A stretch of 64,000 nt of DNA from Clostridia bacterium (GTDB lineage: Bacteria > Bacillota > Clostridia > UMGS1883), in the NCBI GenBank assembly GCA_017505525.1, contig JAFVPB010000007.1, positions 1 to 64,000 on the forward strand, read 5' to 3'. Positions 16,509 through 24,066 of the stretch are shown here, in pieces. Under the pieces are notes generated by a model that worked only from the letters and a program-made list of their open reading frames with translations, was not told the DNA's origin and ran no database searches. Numbering within the stretch: the stretch's first letter is position 1; every line of letters starts with the position of its first letter. Position numbers and translations under genes: made by a program.

Positions 16509-16838
16509 ATGAAAGTTAAAGATATAGCACAAAAACTTAACTTAACCATAATTTCAGGGGAAAGTAATCTGGAACGCGAGGCAGAAAACTGCTTCATAGG
16601 CGACCTTTTAAGCCATGTTATGAGCCACGCTCAATCGGGCGACGTGTGGATAACTGTTCAGGGAAATATAAATGTTATTGCAGTTGCATCGCTCACGGAT
16701 TGCGCTATGGTTATTATCTGCGAGGGGATGAAACTCGACGATGCTGCACTTAAAAAAGCGCATCTTGAAGAAATACCTGTGTTCGCATCGGAAAAAAGCG
16801 CGTATAATCTTGCGTGCGAGCTTAAAGAACTGCTATGA
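16509..16838 (+). CDS. DRTGG-domain protein (second copy)
   Basis: A 109-residue relative of the 14398 protein: MKVKDIAQKLNLTIISGE, a core with NCFIGDLLSHVMSHAQSGDVWITVQG, and a C-terminal LEEIPVFASEKSAYNLACEL. It lies 8 nt after the sensory hydrogenase gene and overlaps the PHP gene by 4 nt (ATGA), so the three are almost certainly co-translated. Keeping two DRTGG copies flanking the ATPase and HydS-like genes suggests heteromer or paired ligand sensing. Function unknown. Confidence 0.78.
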   Translation: MKVKDIAQKLNLTIISGESNLEREAENCFIGDLLSHVMSHAQSGDVWITVQGNINVIAVASLTDCAMVIICEGMKLDDAALKKAHLEEIPVFASEKSAYNLACELKELL

Positions 16839-17527
16839 AATACTTTTATGATTTTCACATCCATTCCTGCCTTTCTCCGTGCGCCGATATGGATATGACG
16901 CCGCATAGCATCGCAGGAATGAGCTACATAAACGGCCTTGATATCATAGCAGTTGCCGACCATAACACTGCAAGGAATGTTCGTGCAGTGAAAAAGGCTT
17001 GCGAAGAGTTTAATATTCTTCTGGTGCCTGCTATTGAGGCAGAAACGGCTGAAAACATACATCTTCTGTGTCTGTTTAAATCGGTTGAGGATGCTGAAAA
17101 TATGGGAAGCTTTTTGGAAGAACATCTTCCGCCCGTTAAAAACAGAAGCGAGATTTTTGGCAGGCAGGTTATAATGGACGAGTGCGATAACGAACAGGGC
17201 GAAATTGAAAAGCTACTTATAAACGCCACCGATATTCCTATTGAGGATATGAAGGCAAAAGTTGAAGCTCTTGGGGGAGTGTGTGTTGCCGCGCATATCG
17301 ACCGTGAGGCAAACGGAATTGTTGCAACACTCGGCACTGTGCCCGATTATCTTAATTTCAAAACGGTTGAGCTTTCAAACCACGCAGACGATGGTTATAA
17401 AAAGGAAGAAAAATTTAATTATATAAAAGATAGTGATGCCCATTATCTTACAGATATTTCAGAGAAAATCAATTGTATTGAGCTTGATGAAAAAAATCTT
17501 GAAAAAATCATTGAAAAACTGCGATAA
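16835..17527 (+). CDS. PHP-domain phosphoesterase
   Basis: A 230-residue metal-dependent phosphoesterase of the PHP superfamily. The metal-ligand motif DFHIHSCLSPCADMDM starts at residue 6, followed by AVADHNTA, a VPAIEAET acidic ligand and a late AAHIDREANG and SDAHYL with His ligands. It is expected to be cytoplasmic and to hydrolyse a phosphoester; trinuclear relatives act on nucleotides or sugar phosphates. Last gene of the regulator operon. In other Clostridia and Thermotoga PHP proteins also occur with HydS-like genes, so its product may feed into the signalling pathway (inference). Confidence 0.85.
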   Translation: MKYFYDFHIHSCLSPCADMDMTPHSIAGMSYINGLDIIAVADHNTARNVRAVKKACEEFNILLVPAIEAETAENIHLLCLFKSVEDAENMGSFLEEHLPPVKNRSEIFGRQVIMDECDNEQGEIEKLLINATDIPIEDMKAKVEALGGVCVAAHIDREANGIVATLGTVPDYLNFKTVELSNHADDGYKKEEKFNYIKDSDAHYLTDISEKINCIELDEKNLEKIIEKLR

Positions 17528-17552
17528 AACATAAAAAATATCGAAATATGTA

Positions 17553-17581
17553 TAGACAAAACCAAGCGTTGTTGATATAAT
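17553..17581 (+). promoter_or_regulatory. sigma-A promoter of hydABC operon
   Basis: TAGACA (17553-17558), 17 bp, TATAAT (17576-17581). It lies downstream of the PHP stop, so the catalytic operon has its own promoter. Confidence 0.75.
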
Positions 17582-17598
17582 AATAGATGGTTGTGTTT

Positions 17599-17620
17599 AA
17601 TCGATAAATTATTATCGATT
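17599..17620. promoter_or_regulatory. palindrome in hydABC leader, possible operator
   Basis: AATCGATAA (17599-17607) and TTATCGATT (17612-17620) form perfect 9-bp arms around ATTA, about 10 nt beyond the expected transcription start. It does not match the Rex consensus (TTGTGAA-N4-TTCACAA). It could bind the upstream response regulator or another repressor. Confidence 0.5.
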
Positions 17621-17666
17621 GATTAAGTGTATTAATTTATATTTTAATATTTTAGGAGGTAAAGAG

Positions 17667-18161
17667 ATGAGCAAAGAATCAGTTATTCCTTTCAAGGGAA
17701 CAGCGGAGCAGGAAAAACAGCTTATGGCTGTTATAGAAGAGCATAAGGGCGAAGATGGTGCTCTTATCCCAGTTCTTCACAAAGCTCAGGGAATTTACGG
17801 GTACCTTCCAATTGAGGTACAGAAGATGATTGCAGAGGGACTTGGAGTTTCACTTGCAGAGGTTTACGGTGTAGTAACATTCTACACACAGTTCTCGCTT
17901 AACCCCACAGGCGAATACAAGGTTGCAGTATGCCTTGGTACAGCTTGCTACGTTAAGGGAAGCGGAGATATTATCGACAAGATAAAGGAAATTCTTAAAA
18001 TTGATGTTGGCGGATGCACTCCCGACGGTAAGTTTTCACTTGAAGCAACACGTTGCATAGGTGCTTGCGGTCTTGCTCCCGTTTTAACAGTTAACGATGA
18101 TGTTTACGGCCGTCTTGTTGTAGATGATGTTGAAGGCATCTTAAAGAAGTATATGGACTGA
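17667..18161 (+). CDS. hydC: HydC / NuoE-like [2Fe-2S] hydrogenase subunit
   Basis: A 164-residue thioredoxin-fold [2Fe-2S] protein of the NuoE family, the gamma subunit of NAD(P)-linked, electron-bifurcating [FeFe] hydrogenase. Cluster ligands are seen in CLGTACYVKG and TRCIGACGLAP. A longer frame begins at 17619, but the ATG at 17667 follows an ideal AGGAGG site and gives the normal length. First gene of the catalytic operon; the accessory ATPase gene follows by 1 nt. Cytoplasmic. Confidence 0.93.
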   Translation: MSKESVIPFKGTAEQEKQLMAVIEEHKGEDGALIPVLHKAQGIYGYLPIEVQKMIAEGLGVSLAEVYGVVTFYTQFSLNPTGEYKVAVCLGTACYVKGSGDIIDKIKEILKIDVGGCTPDGKFSLEATRCIGACGLAPVLTVNDDVYGRLVVDDVEGILKKYMD

Positions 18162-18162
18162 T

Positions 18163-18714
18163 ATGCAGGAAATTAGCTTACACATACTTGACATTGCGCA
18201 GAACTCAATCCGTGCAGGGGCAAAGCTCATCGAAATAACAGTTACAGAGAATCTGAAAGAAGATGTATTCTCTTTTACGGTTAAAGATGATGGGTGCGGA
18301 ATGGATGAAGAGCTTTTAAAAAAAGTTACAGACCCTTTTGTTACAACGCGTACCACAAGGCGCGTAGGTCTTGGAATCCCTCTTTTAATAGCAGGTGCTG
18401 AGGCTACAGGCGGGAATGTAAAAATAAAAAGCAAAGTGGGAGTGGGAACAGAAATTTGTGCCACATACTCACATTCGCATATCGACCGTCAGCCTCTTGG
18501 CGATATTGCTTCCTGCATGATGTCTGTTATAAGTATGAATCCCGATATCGATTTTATATACACGCATTTTTATGAACAAAAATCATTCACTCTCGAAACA
18601 CGCGAGCTTAAAGCCGTTTTGGGAGATGTGAAACTCAGTGAGCCGAGCGTGGCTCTTTGGGTTAAAGAATATGTTAATGAAAACCTAACTGAAATTTATG
18701 GAGGTGCTTCGTAA
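18163..18714 (+). CDS. GHKL ATPase-domain protein in hydrogenase operon
   Basis: A 183-residue protein with an N-terminal HATPase domain: HILDIAQNSIRAGA (N box), VKDDGCGMD (G1), TRTTRRVGLGIPLL (lid/G2) and VGVGTEICATY. A C-terminal part (about 110-183) has no recognised fold. It lacks a HisKA domain and phospho-acceptor, so it is a stand-alone ATP-binding signalling protein. It lies between hydC and the [2Fe-2S] protein gene and overlaps that start by 1 nt. The same gene order occurs in other clostridial bifurcating-hydrogenase operons; its function there is not established. Confidence 0.82.
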   Translation: MQEISLHILDIAQNSIRAGAKLIEITVTENLKEDVFSFTVKDDGCGMDEELLKKVTDPFVTTRTTRRVGLGIPLLIAGAEATGGNVKIKSKVGVGTEICATYSHSHIDRQPLGDIASCMMSVISMNPDIDFIYTHFYEQKSFTLETRELKAVLGDVKLSEPSVALWVKEYVNENLTEIYGGAS

Positions 18715-19085
18715 TGAAAAGCATAGCTGAACTTGAAGCTATTAAAAAGAAAGTTCTTGATAATGTTAATCTTAGAAAAGAAAGAGAAGACGGTATAAGA
18801 GTTGTTGTAGGTATGGCAACTTGCGGTATTGCTGCAGGTGCCCGTCCTGTTATGACTGCTCTTTTAGAAGAAGTAAGCAAGCGTAATCTGGGTAACGTTG
18901 TTGTTGAACAAACAGGCTGCATTGGTATTTGCCGCCTCGAGCCTATCGTTGAAGTGTTTGTTCCCGGTGAAGAAAAGGTTACCTACGTTAAAATGTCTGC
19001 AGACAAGGTTGCAAAAATTGTAACAGAACATATCGTAAACGGTAATCCTGTAGTTGATTATACAATCGGAAAAGCCGAAAATTAA
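18714..19085 (+). CDS. small [2Fe-2S] thioredoxin-like ferredoxin
   Basis: A 123-residue protein with a thioredoxin-like [2Fe-2S] domain: MATCGIAAGARPVM carries the first part, and EQTGCIGICRLEP the second Cys pair. It resembles the N-terminal domain of HydB encoded next. The start ATG overlaps the previous stop (TAATG) and a GGAGGTG site precedes it. It probably adds an electron-transfer cluster to, or delivers electrons to, the HydABC complex in the cytoplasm. Confidence 0.85.
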   Translation: MKSIAELEAIKKKVLDNVNLRKEREDGIRVVVGMATCGIAAGARPVMTALLEEVSKRNLGNVVVEQTGCIGICRLEPIVEVFVPGEEKVTYVKMSADKVAKIVTEHIVNGNPVVDYTIGKAEN

Positions 19086-19102
19086 GAAGGGGAGTGTAGT
19101 TA

Positions 19103-20896
19103 ATGGATTTATACAGATCACACGTACTTATTTGCGGCGGTACAGGTTGTACATCATCAGGTGCTGAGCAGCTTATAGGCGAATTCGAAGCTCAGCTTGC
19201 CGCAAATGGTCTTGAAAAAGAAGTTAAAATCGTAAAAACAGGTTGCTTCGGTCTTTGTGCTCTTGGTCCTGTAGTTGTTGTTTACCCTGAGGGTGCATTC
19301 TACAGCATGGTTAAGAAGGAAGACGTTGCAGAAATAGTTACAGAGCATTTATTAAAGGGTAGAATCGTTAAACGCCTTGTGTATTCTGAAACAATCGAAG
19401 ACGATTCAATCAAATCTCTTAACGAAGTTGATTTCTATAAGAAGCAGCAGAGAGTTGCTCTTCGTAACTGCGGTGTTATTAACCCCGAAAATATTGAAGA
19501 ATATATTGCATTCGATGGCTATAAAGCTCTTGCTACTGCAATTACAGAGATGACTCCTCAGGAAGTTATCAACACAATTAAAGAGTCTGGTCTTCGTGGC
19601 CGTGGCGGCGGCGGTTTCCCAACAGGTCTTAAGTGGGAATTTGCTTCTAAGAGTGTTAACGAGCAAAAGTATGTTTGCTGTAACGCCGACGAAGGCGACC
19701 CCGGTGCATTTATGGACAGAAGTATTCTTGAAGGCGACCCACATAGCGTTCTTGAAGCTATGGCTATTGCAGGTTACGCAATTGGTGCAAACCAGGGTTA
19801 TATCTACATTCGTGCAGAGTATCCTATCGCAGTACAGCGTCTTGAAATTGCTATTAAGCAAGCTAAGGAATACGGACTTCTTGGCGAAAACATATTTGGA
19901 ACAGACTTCAGCTTCGATATCGGTCTCCGTCTTGGTGCGGGCGCATTCGTTTGCGGTGAAGAAACAGCTCTTATGACATCTATCGAGGGACACAGAGGTG
20001 AGCCTCGTCCTCGTCCTCCGTTCCCTGCAGTTAAGGGTCTTTGGGGCAAGCCCACAATTCTTAACAACGTTGAAACATATGCAAACATCCCTGTTATTAT
20101 TAACAATGGTGTTGAATGGTTTACAAAGATTGGTACAGAAAAGAGTAAGGGTACAAAGGTATTCGCATTAGGCGGAAAGATTAACAACACAGGTCTTGTT
20201 GAAGTTCCTATGGGTACTACAATGCGCGAAATCGTTGAAGAAATCGGCGGTGGCGTTCCCAACGGCAAGAAATTTAAGGCAGCACAGACAGGCGGTCCTT
20301 CGGGCGGATGTATCCCTGCTTCTCTTATTGATACACCTATCGATTACGATTCACTTATCTCAATCGGTTCAATGATGGGTAGTGGCGGTCTTATCGTAAT
20401 GGACGAAGACAACTGTATGGTTGATATTGCAAAATTCTTCCTTGAATTCACAGTTGATGAATCTTGTGGTAAGTGTTCTCCCTGCCGTATCGGTACAAAG
20501 CGTCTTTTGGAAATTCTTGATAAAATTACAAAGGGTAATGGTACTTTAGAAGACCTCGACCGTCTTGAGCTTCTTTGCAACAACATAAAGAATGCTTCAC
20601 TTTGCGGTCTTGGACAAACTGCTCCCAACCCTGTTCTTTCAACTCTCAGATATTTCCGCGACGAATATGTTGCGCACGTTGTTGATAAGAAGTGTCCTGC
20701 AGGCGTATGTAAGTCGCTTACAAACTTCGAAATCATCGCAGATAAATGTAAGGGTTGCTCAGCTTGTGCAAGAAAGTGCCCTGCTAATGCAATCACAGGC
20801 GAAATCAAGAAGCCATTTGTTATCGACAAAGAAAAATGTATTAAGTGCGGTGCCTGCATAGAAACATGTAAGTTCGGCGCTATTGTGAAAAGATAA
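19103..20896 (+). CDS. hydB: HydB / NuoF-like NAD(P)-binding hydrogenase subunit
   Basis: A 597-residue flavoprotein subunit of the bifurcating hydrogenase. It has an N-terminal thioredoxin-like [2Fe-2S] domain (about 1-90), an FMN/NAD(H)-binding core with GRGGGGFPTGLKWEF (about 165-180) and CNADEGDPGAFMDR, and an SLBB segment. A NuoF-type 4Fe-4S motif SCGKCSPCRIGTKR (about 453-466) and two C-terminal ferredoxin motifs (CKGCSACARKCPA and CIKCGACIETCKF) complete it. It would pass electrons between NADH, FMN and the iron-sulfur chain to HydA, with ferredoxin as second partner. Its length and domain order match HydB/HndC. Confidence 0.95.
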   Translation: MDLYRSHVLICGGTGCTSSGAEQLIGEFEAQLAANGLEKEVKIVKTGCFGLCALGPVVVVYPEGAFYSMVKKEDVAEIVTEHLLKGRIVKRLVYSETIEDDSIKSLNEVDFYKKQQRVALRNCGVINPENIEEYIAFDGYKALATAITEMTPQEVINTIKESGLRGRGGGGFPTGLKWEFASKSVNEQKYVCCNADEGDPGAFMDRSILEGDPHSVLEAMAIAGYAIGANQGYIYIRAEYPIAVQRLEIAIKQAKEYGLLGENIFGTDFSFDIGLRLGAGAFVCGEETALMTSIEGHRGEPRPRPPFPAVKGLWGKPTILNNVETYANIPVIINNGVEWFTKIGTEKSKGTKVFALGGKINNTGLVEVPMGTTMREIVEEIGGGVPNGKKFKAAQTGGPSGGCIPASLIDTPIDYDSLISIGSMMGSGGLIVMDEDNCMVDIAKFFLEFTVDESCGKCSPCRIGTKRLLEILDKITKGNGTLEDLDRLELLCNNIKNASLCGLGQTAPNPVLSTLRYFRDEYVAHVVDKKCPAGVCKSLTNFEIIADKCKGCSACARKCPANAITGEIKKPFVIDKEKCIKCGACIETCKFGAIVKR

Positions 20897-20913
20897 GGAA
20901 GGGGTGCAGAATA

Positions 20914-22656
20914 ATGGAAATGGTTAATTTAAAGATTAACGGTCAGGAAATAAGCGTTCCTGCCGGTACAACAGTTTTAGAGGCTGCACGCTCAGCAGGA
21001 ATTGAAATTCCCACACTTTGCTATTTAAAAGATGTCAGCCAGACAGGCTCTTGCAGAATGTGTCTTGTTGAAATAAAGGGCGGAAGAGCTCTTCAGGCAG
21101 CTTGTGTATACCCTGTAAGCGAAGGCTTAGAGGTTCTCACAAACACACCAAAGGTTAGAGAAGCAAGAAAGGTAACACTTGAACTTCTTCTTTCAAACCA
21201 CGACAGAAAGTGTCTTACTTGCGTAAGAAACCGTAACTGCGAGCTCCAGACTCTTGCAGATGAACTCGGAGTAACAGATATTGCTTTTGAAGGCGTTAGA
21301 AACGAATATGCAATCGACGAACTTTCTCCTTCAATCGTTCGCGACAACAACAAATGTATTCTTTGCCGCAGATGCGTGAATATGTGTAAGAACATTCAGA
21401 CGGTTGGCGCAATTGATACTATGGAGCGCGGATTCAAAACACAGGTTACATGTGCTTTTGAAAAGAGCCTCGGAGAAGTATCTTGCGTAAATTGCGGTCA
21501 GTGTATTGCAGTTTGTCCTGTTGGCGCACTTCGTGAAAAAGACGTTACAGACGATGTATGGGCAGCTATTGCCAACCCCGATATGCATGTTGTTGTTCAA
21601 ACAGCTCCTGCTGTAAGAGCAGCTCTCGGAGAAGAGTTTGGTCTTCCTATCGGCACAGCAGTAACAGGTAAAATGGCAGCAGCACTTCGCCGTCTTGGCT
21701 TTGATAAAGTATTCGATACAGACTTTGCAGCAGACCTTACAATTATGGAAGAAGGAACAGAGCTTCTTGAAAGAATTCAAAATGGTGGCAAGCTTCCTAT
21801 GATTACATCTTGCTCACCTGGCTGGATTAAGTTCTGTGAACACAACTTCCCCGATATGCTTGATAACCTTTCAAGCTGTAAGTCGCCTCACGAAATGTAT
21901 GGTGCAATTATTAAATCATACTATGCTGAAAAAATGGGTATCGACCCCAAGAGCATCTATGTTGTTTCAATTATGCCTTGTACAGCTAAGAAGTTTGAAG
22001 CTCAGCGTGATGAACTCAGCGTAAACGGCCTTCAGGATGTTGATACAGTTCTCACAACAAGAGAGCTTGCAAGAATGATTAAAGAAGCAGGTATCAGATT
22101 TACTCAGCTTCCTGATGAAAACTTTGATGATCCGTTCGGCGATCAGGCTACAGGCGCAGGCGTAATCTTCGGTGCTACAGGCGGTGTTATGGAAGCTGCT
22201 ATCAGAACAGTTGCCGATATTCTCGACAACACAAGCCACAGCGAAATTGAATATGAAGCAGTTCGTGGACTTGAGGGTATAAAGATTGCATCTGTTACTG
22301 CAGGCGGAAAAACAATTCGTGCAGCAGTTGCACACGGTCTTGGTAACGCACGTGAGCTTATCAACAAAGTAAGAAACGGCGAAATCGAGCTTGATTTCAT
22401 CGAAATCATGGCTTGCCCGGGCGGTTGCGTAAACGGTGGCGGTCAGCCTATCGTTCCTGCTAAGGTAAGAATGGATATGGATATCCGTACTGAAAGAGCA
22501 AAGGCTATCTACAACGAGGATAAAGCTCTTCCTCTCAGAAAGAGCCACGACAATCCTTATATCAAGAAGCTTTATGAAGAGTATCTTGGAAAGCCATGCG
22601 GACATAAGTCGCACGAGCTTTTACACACTCATTATATAGCAAGAGATAAACATTAA
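20914..22656 (+). CDS. hydA: HydA catalytic [FeFe] hydrogenase subunit
   Basis: A 580-residue catalytic subunit. It has an N-terminal plant-type [2Fe-2S] domain (1-80), a His-Cys3 4Fe-4S motif (NHDRKCLTCVRNRNCELQ), two 4Fe-4S motifs (CILCRRCVNMCKN and CVNCGQCIAVCP), the H-cluster domain (about 220-510) and a small-subunit-like tail (about 525-575). H-cluster loops are TSCSPGW (Cys300-Ser301), MPCTAKK (Cys356) and MACPGGCVNGGGQP (Cys501, Cys505). The first loop has Ser where the textbook motif has a second Cys. It makes or consumes H2 with HydB and HydC using NADH and ferredoxin. A perfect palindromic terminator follows at once. Confidence 0.95.
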   Translation: MEMVNLKINGQEISVPAGTTVLEAARSAGIEIPTLCYLKDVSQTGSCRMCLVEIKGGRALQAACVYPVSEGLEVLTNTPKVREARKVTLELLLSNHDRKCLTCVRNRNCELQTLADELGVTDIAFEGVRNEYAIDELSPSIVRDNNKCILCRRCVNMCKNIQTVGAIDTMERGFKTQVTCAFEKSLGEVSCVNCGQCIAVCPVGALREKDVTDDVWAAIANPDMHVVVQTAPAVRAALGEEFGLPIGTAVTGKMAAALRRLGFDKVFDTDFAADLTIMEEGTELLERIQNGGKLPMITSCSPGWIKFCEHNFPDMLDNLSSCKSPHEMYGAIIKSYYAEKMGIDPKSIYVVSIMPCTAKKFEAQRDELSVNGLQDVDTVLTTRELARMIKEAGIRFTQLPDENFDDPFGDQATGAGVIFGATGGVMEAAIRTVADILDNTSHSEIEYEAVRGLEGIKIASVTAGGKTIRAAVAHGLGNARELINKVRNGEIELDFIEIMACPGGCVNGGGQPIVPAKVRMDMDIRTERAKAIYNEDKALPLRKSHDNPYIKKLYEEYLGKPCGHKSHELLHTHYIARDKH

Positions 22657-22657
22657 A

Positions 22658-22697
22658 AAATTAAGGGGATGTTTCAATTGAAACATCCCCTTAATTT
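22658..22697. terminator. terminator of hydABC operon
   Basis: A 40-bp perfect palindrome (stem ATTAAGGGGATGTTTC and its complement) starting 2 nt after the hydA stop and ending in a T-rich run. Confidence 0.85.
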
Positions 22698-22755
22698 TAG
22701 TAATACGAAAGTTTTTGTGCATATTGCACAAAAATAAAAAAACAAAGTTGTGAAA

Positions 22756-22836
22756 TTAGTGAATGGCGTATATTGTAAAAAAATAAAATATAATGTAATA
22801 TATTAATGTACTCAGTGAGTACAAAACTTTTTTCAT
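22756..22836 (-). CDS. small hydrophobic peptide, 26 residues (tentative)
   Basis: A reverse-strand frame, too short for usual gene calling, has an ideal AAGGAGG 4 nt before the ATG at 22836. It encodes a peptide starting MKKVLYSLSTLIYYIIFYFF, a basic start followed by one long hydrophobic segment. This looks like a single-span membrane peptide of the kind seen in type I toxins or small regulators. A 17-bp perfect palindrome (TGTACTCAGTGAGTACA, 22807-22823), typical of TetR-type operators, lies within its coding frame. No promoter is certain and chance occurrence is possible. Confidence 0.35.
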   Translation of the reverse strand: MKKVLYSLSTLIYYIIFYFFTIYAIH

Positions 22837-22904
22837 TTTCCCTCCTTTTAGTGGCAGATAATTTGGTATCTGTCATTTTTTTTGCACAAAAATGTAGTAA
22901 TGTA

Positions 22905-22944
22905 AAAAAGGTGTTGTAAAACTTAGTTTTTACAACACCTTTTT
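22905..22944. terminator. terminator of thiT (reverse) with T-runs on both strands
   Basis: Seventeen-base arms (AAAAAGGTGTTGTAAAA and its complement) around CTTAGT, ending 13 nt after the thiT stop. The remaining part of the 22657-22957 gap holds the tentative small peptide and palindromes. Confidence 0.8.
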
Positions 22945-22957
22945 GGTTGTGCCTCAT

Positions 22958-23509
22958 TTAGGAAAGTTTTTGAAATACCTTGGAAAGCAGTGCTGCTGTA
23001 ATGGTGGATATAATGATTTCAGGAACCATATATGTACCATTATAGATAAGTGAGTACATCAGCACTGTCTGGCCTTCGGGGGCATACACGCCCCAGATAA
23101 GTAACCCTGAAAGAATGTGGCACACATAACGAAACGTGGTTACCACAAACGCTGAAACAGGCACGGCATACGCTTTTTTGCCAAGCATACTATAGATGTA
23201 GCCTGCAAGTCCCAAAACGCCATAGGCAAGCACATAGTCGAGCAAAATAACAAGTACAAAGCTTAAAAATGTTTGCGTTGGCGGGGGATAAAAGCCTGTC
23301 ATCATCTGCAAAACTGAATAAACAAGCGCCGAAAGTATACCCCATTTTCCACCAAGAATCACCGATGCAGCAATGATTGGAACCATGCTTGCTATTGTAA
23401 CAGAGCCACCTTGCAGCCATGGAGCAGGAAGAAGCTTTGAAACAAACATAAGCACAGTGGAAAGCGCTACCATAAGTGCACTGAAAGTAATTTTCTTTGT
23501 AGAGCTCAT
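22958..23509 (-). CDS. thiT: energy-coupled thiamine transporter ThiT (ECF S component)
   Basis: A 183-residue membrane protein with six predicted helices. It belongs to the ThiT family of substrate-binding (S) components for group II ECF transporters. The segment LLDYVLAYGVLGLAG and the aromatic helix 5-6 loop fit ThiT better than BioY. It imports thiamine together with a shared ECF module encoded elsewhere. AAAGGAGG precedes the ATG. Upstream on the same strand are a TPP riboswitch and a terminator, so expression is shut off when thiamine pyrophosphate is abundant. It is a single-gene unit. Confidence 0.9.
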   Translation of the reverse strand: MSSTKKITFSALMVALSTVLMFVSKLLPAPWLQGGSVTIASMVPIIAASVILGGKWGILSALVYSVLQMMTGFYPPPTQTFLSFVLVILLDYVLAYGVLGLAGYIYSMLGKKAYAVPVSAFVVTTFRYVCHILSGLLIWGVYAPEGQTVLMYSLIYNGTYMVPEIIISTITAALLSKVFQKLS

Positions 23510-23593
23510 TTTTCTGTCCTCCTTTCGTAGAATTAGTAGCTTGTATGACGCCCGTTAAGACCAATAAGCCTTACTGCACCATAAATTTGGACA

Positions 23594-23627
23594 GAAAAAA
23601 AGGTCATACTTTATAAAAAGAATGACC
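23594..23627 (-). terminator. riboswitch expression-platform terminator of thiT
   Basis: On the reverse strand a hairpin built on GGTCATTCTTT and AAGTATGACC is followed directly by a run of Ts. It lies between the TPP aptamer and thiT, in the right place to act as the ligand-controlled terminator. Confidence 0.8.
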
Positions 23628-23632
23628 TGAAT

Positions 23633-23746
23633 TAACTATTTTTCCCTACGTTGGCATTATCCAAATCAGGTCCGAGCACATAGTGCTTGTGGGTCAAAGC
23701 GCAATCACGCTTACTCTCAGCCTGCTTTGGCAAGCTCCCCAAGTTA
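23633..23746 (-). ncRNA. TPP (THI-box) riboswitch
   Basis: The reverse strand carries the conserved THI-box order: GGGGAGC near 23738, CTGAGAG near 23714, TGACCC near 23690, then ACCTGATTTGGATAATGCCA and CGTAGGGAA (about 23640-23672). The closing stem is TAACT/AGTTA. Upstream is a perfect promoter; downstream is a terminator and thiT. It is a cis-acting leader that senses thiamine pyrophosphate. Confidence 0.96.
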
Positions 23747-23762
23747 TTAAGCTACAAGAGGT

Positions 23763-23791
23763 ATTATAAACCTTATTACACCTTTTGTCAA
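23763..23791 (-). promoter_or_regulatory. consensus promoter of riboswitch-thiT transcript
   Basis: Reverse strand TTGACA (23786-23791), 17-bp spacer, TATAAT (23763-23768), just upstream of the aptamer. Confidence 0.85.
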
Positions 23792-23817
23792 ATTTTTTTT
23801 AAAATAATAAAAAAATG

Positions 23818-23846
23818 TTGACAAAAACAAGCTCGGGTGCTATAAT
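23818..23846 (+). promoter_or_regulatory. consensus promoter of tRNA-Glu
   Basis: TTGACA (23818-23823), 17 bp, TATAAT (23841-23846), placing the start about 10 nt before the mature tRNA. Confidence 0.88.
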
Positions 23847-23862
23847 TATAAAGTCCTAAGAC

Positions 23863-23938
23863 GGCCCCATAGTCTAGCGGCCTAGGACGTCGCCCTCTCA
23901 CGGCGAAGACCGGGGTTCGATTCCCCGTGGGGTCACCA
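23863..23938 (+). tRNA. tRNA-Glu (anticodon CTC)
   Basis: A 76-nt cloverleaf with encoded CCA. The acceptor stem GGCCCCA pairs with TGGGGTC (one G-U), the anticodon stem-loop is CGCCCTCTCACGGCG with CTC, and the T arm contains GGTTCGATTCC. It has its own promoter and a terminator, so it is a single-gene unit. It borders the accessory segment to its right. Confidence 0.95.
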
Positions 23939-23942
23939 TCTG

Positions 23943-23980
23943 AAAACGGCTTAACCAATAGGGTTAAGCCGTTTTTCTTT
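23943..23980 (+). terminator. tRNA-Glu terminator
   Basis: AAAACGGCTTAACC/GGTTAAGCCGTTTT (14-bp arms) around a short loop, then a T-run. Confidence 0.85.
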
Positions 23981-24066
23981 TTTTCGCTCTTTTTGCATTT
24001 TGACTGACTTTTGACTAACATTTGACTGACTGTTATAGTTTATTATGGTCAAATTACAGCATTAAA

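Noticed and set aside
17599-17620. Rex-binding site in the hydABC leader
   Set aside because: The palindrome AATCGATAA/TTATCGATT does not match the TTGTGAA/TTCACAA Rex consensus.
22697-22957. 86-codon reverse frame between hydA and thiT
   Set aside because: Overlaps two terminators, has no ribosome binding site, and is in a different frame from the better-supported micropeptide.
22958-23509. BioY identity for the ECF S component
   Set aside because: The LLDYVLAYGVLGLAG segment and the TPP riboswitch upstream fit ThiT; BioY would be expected under biotin control.
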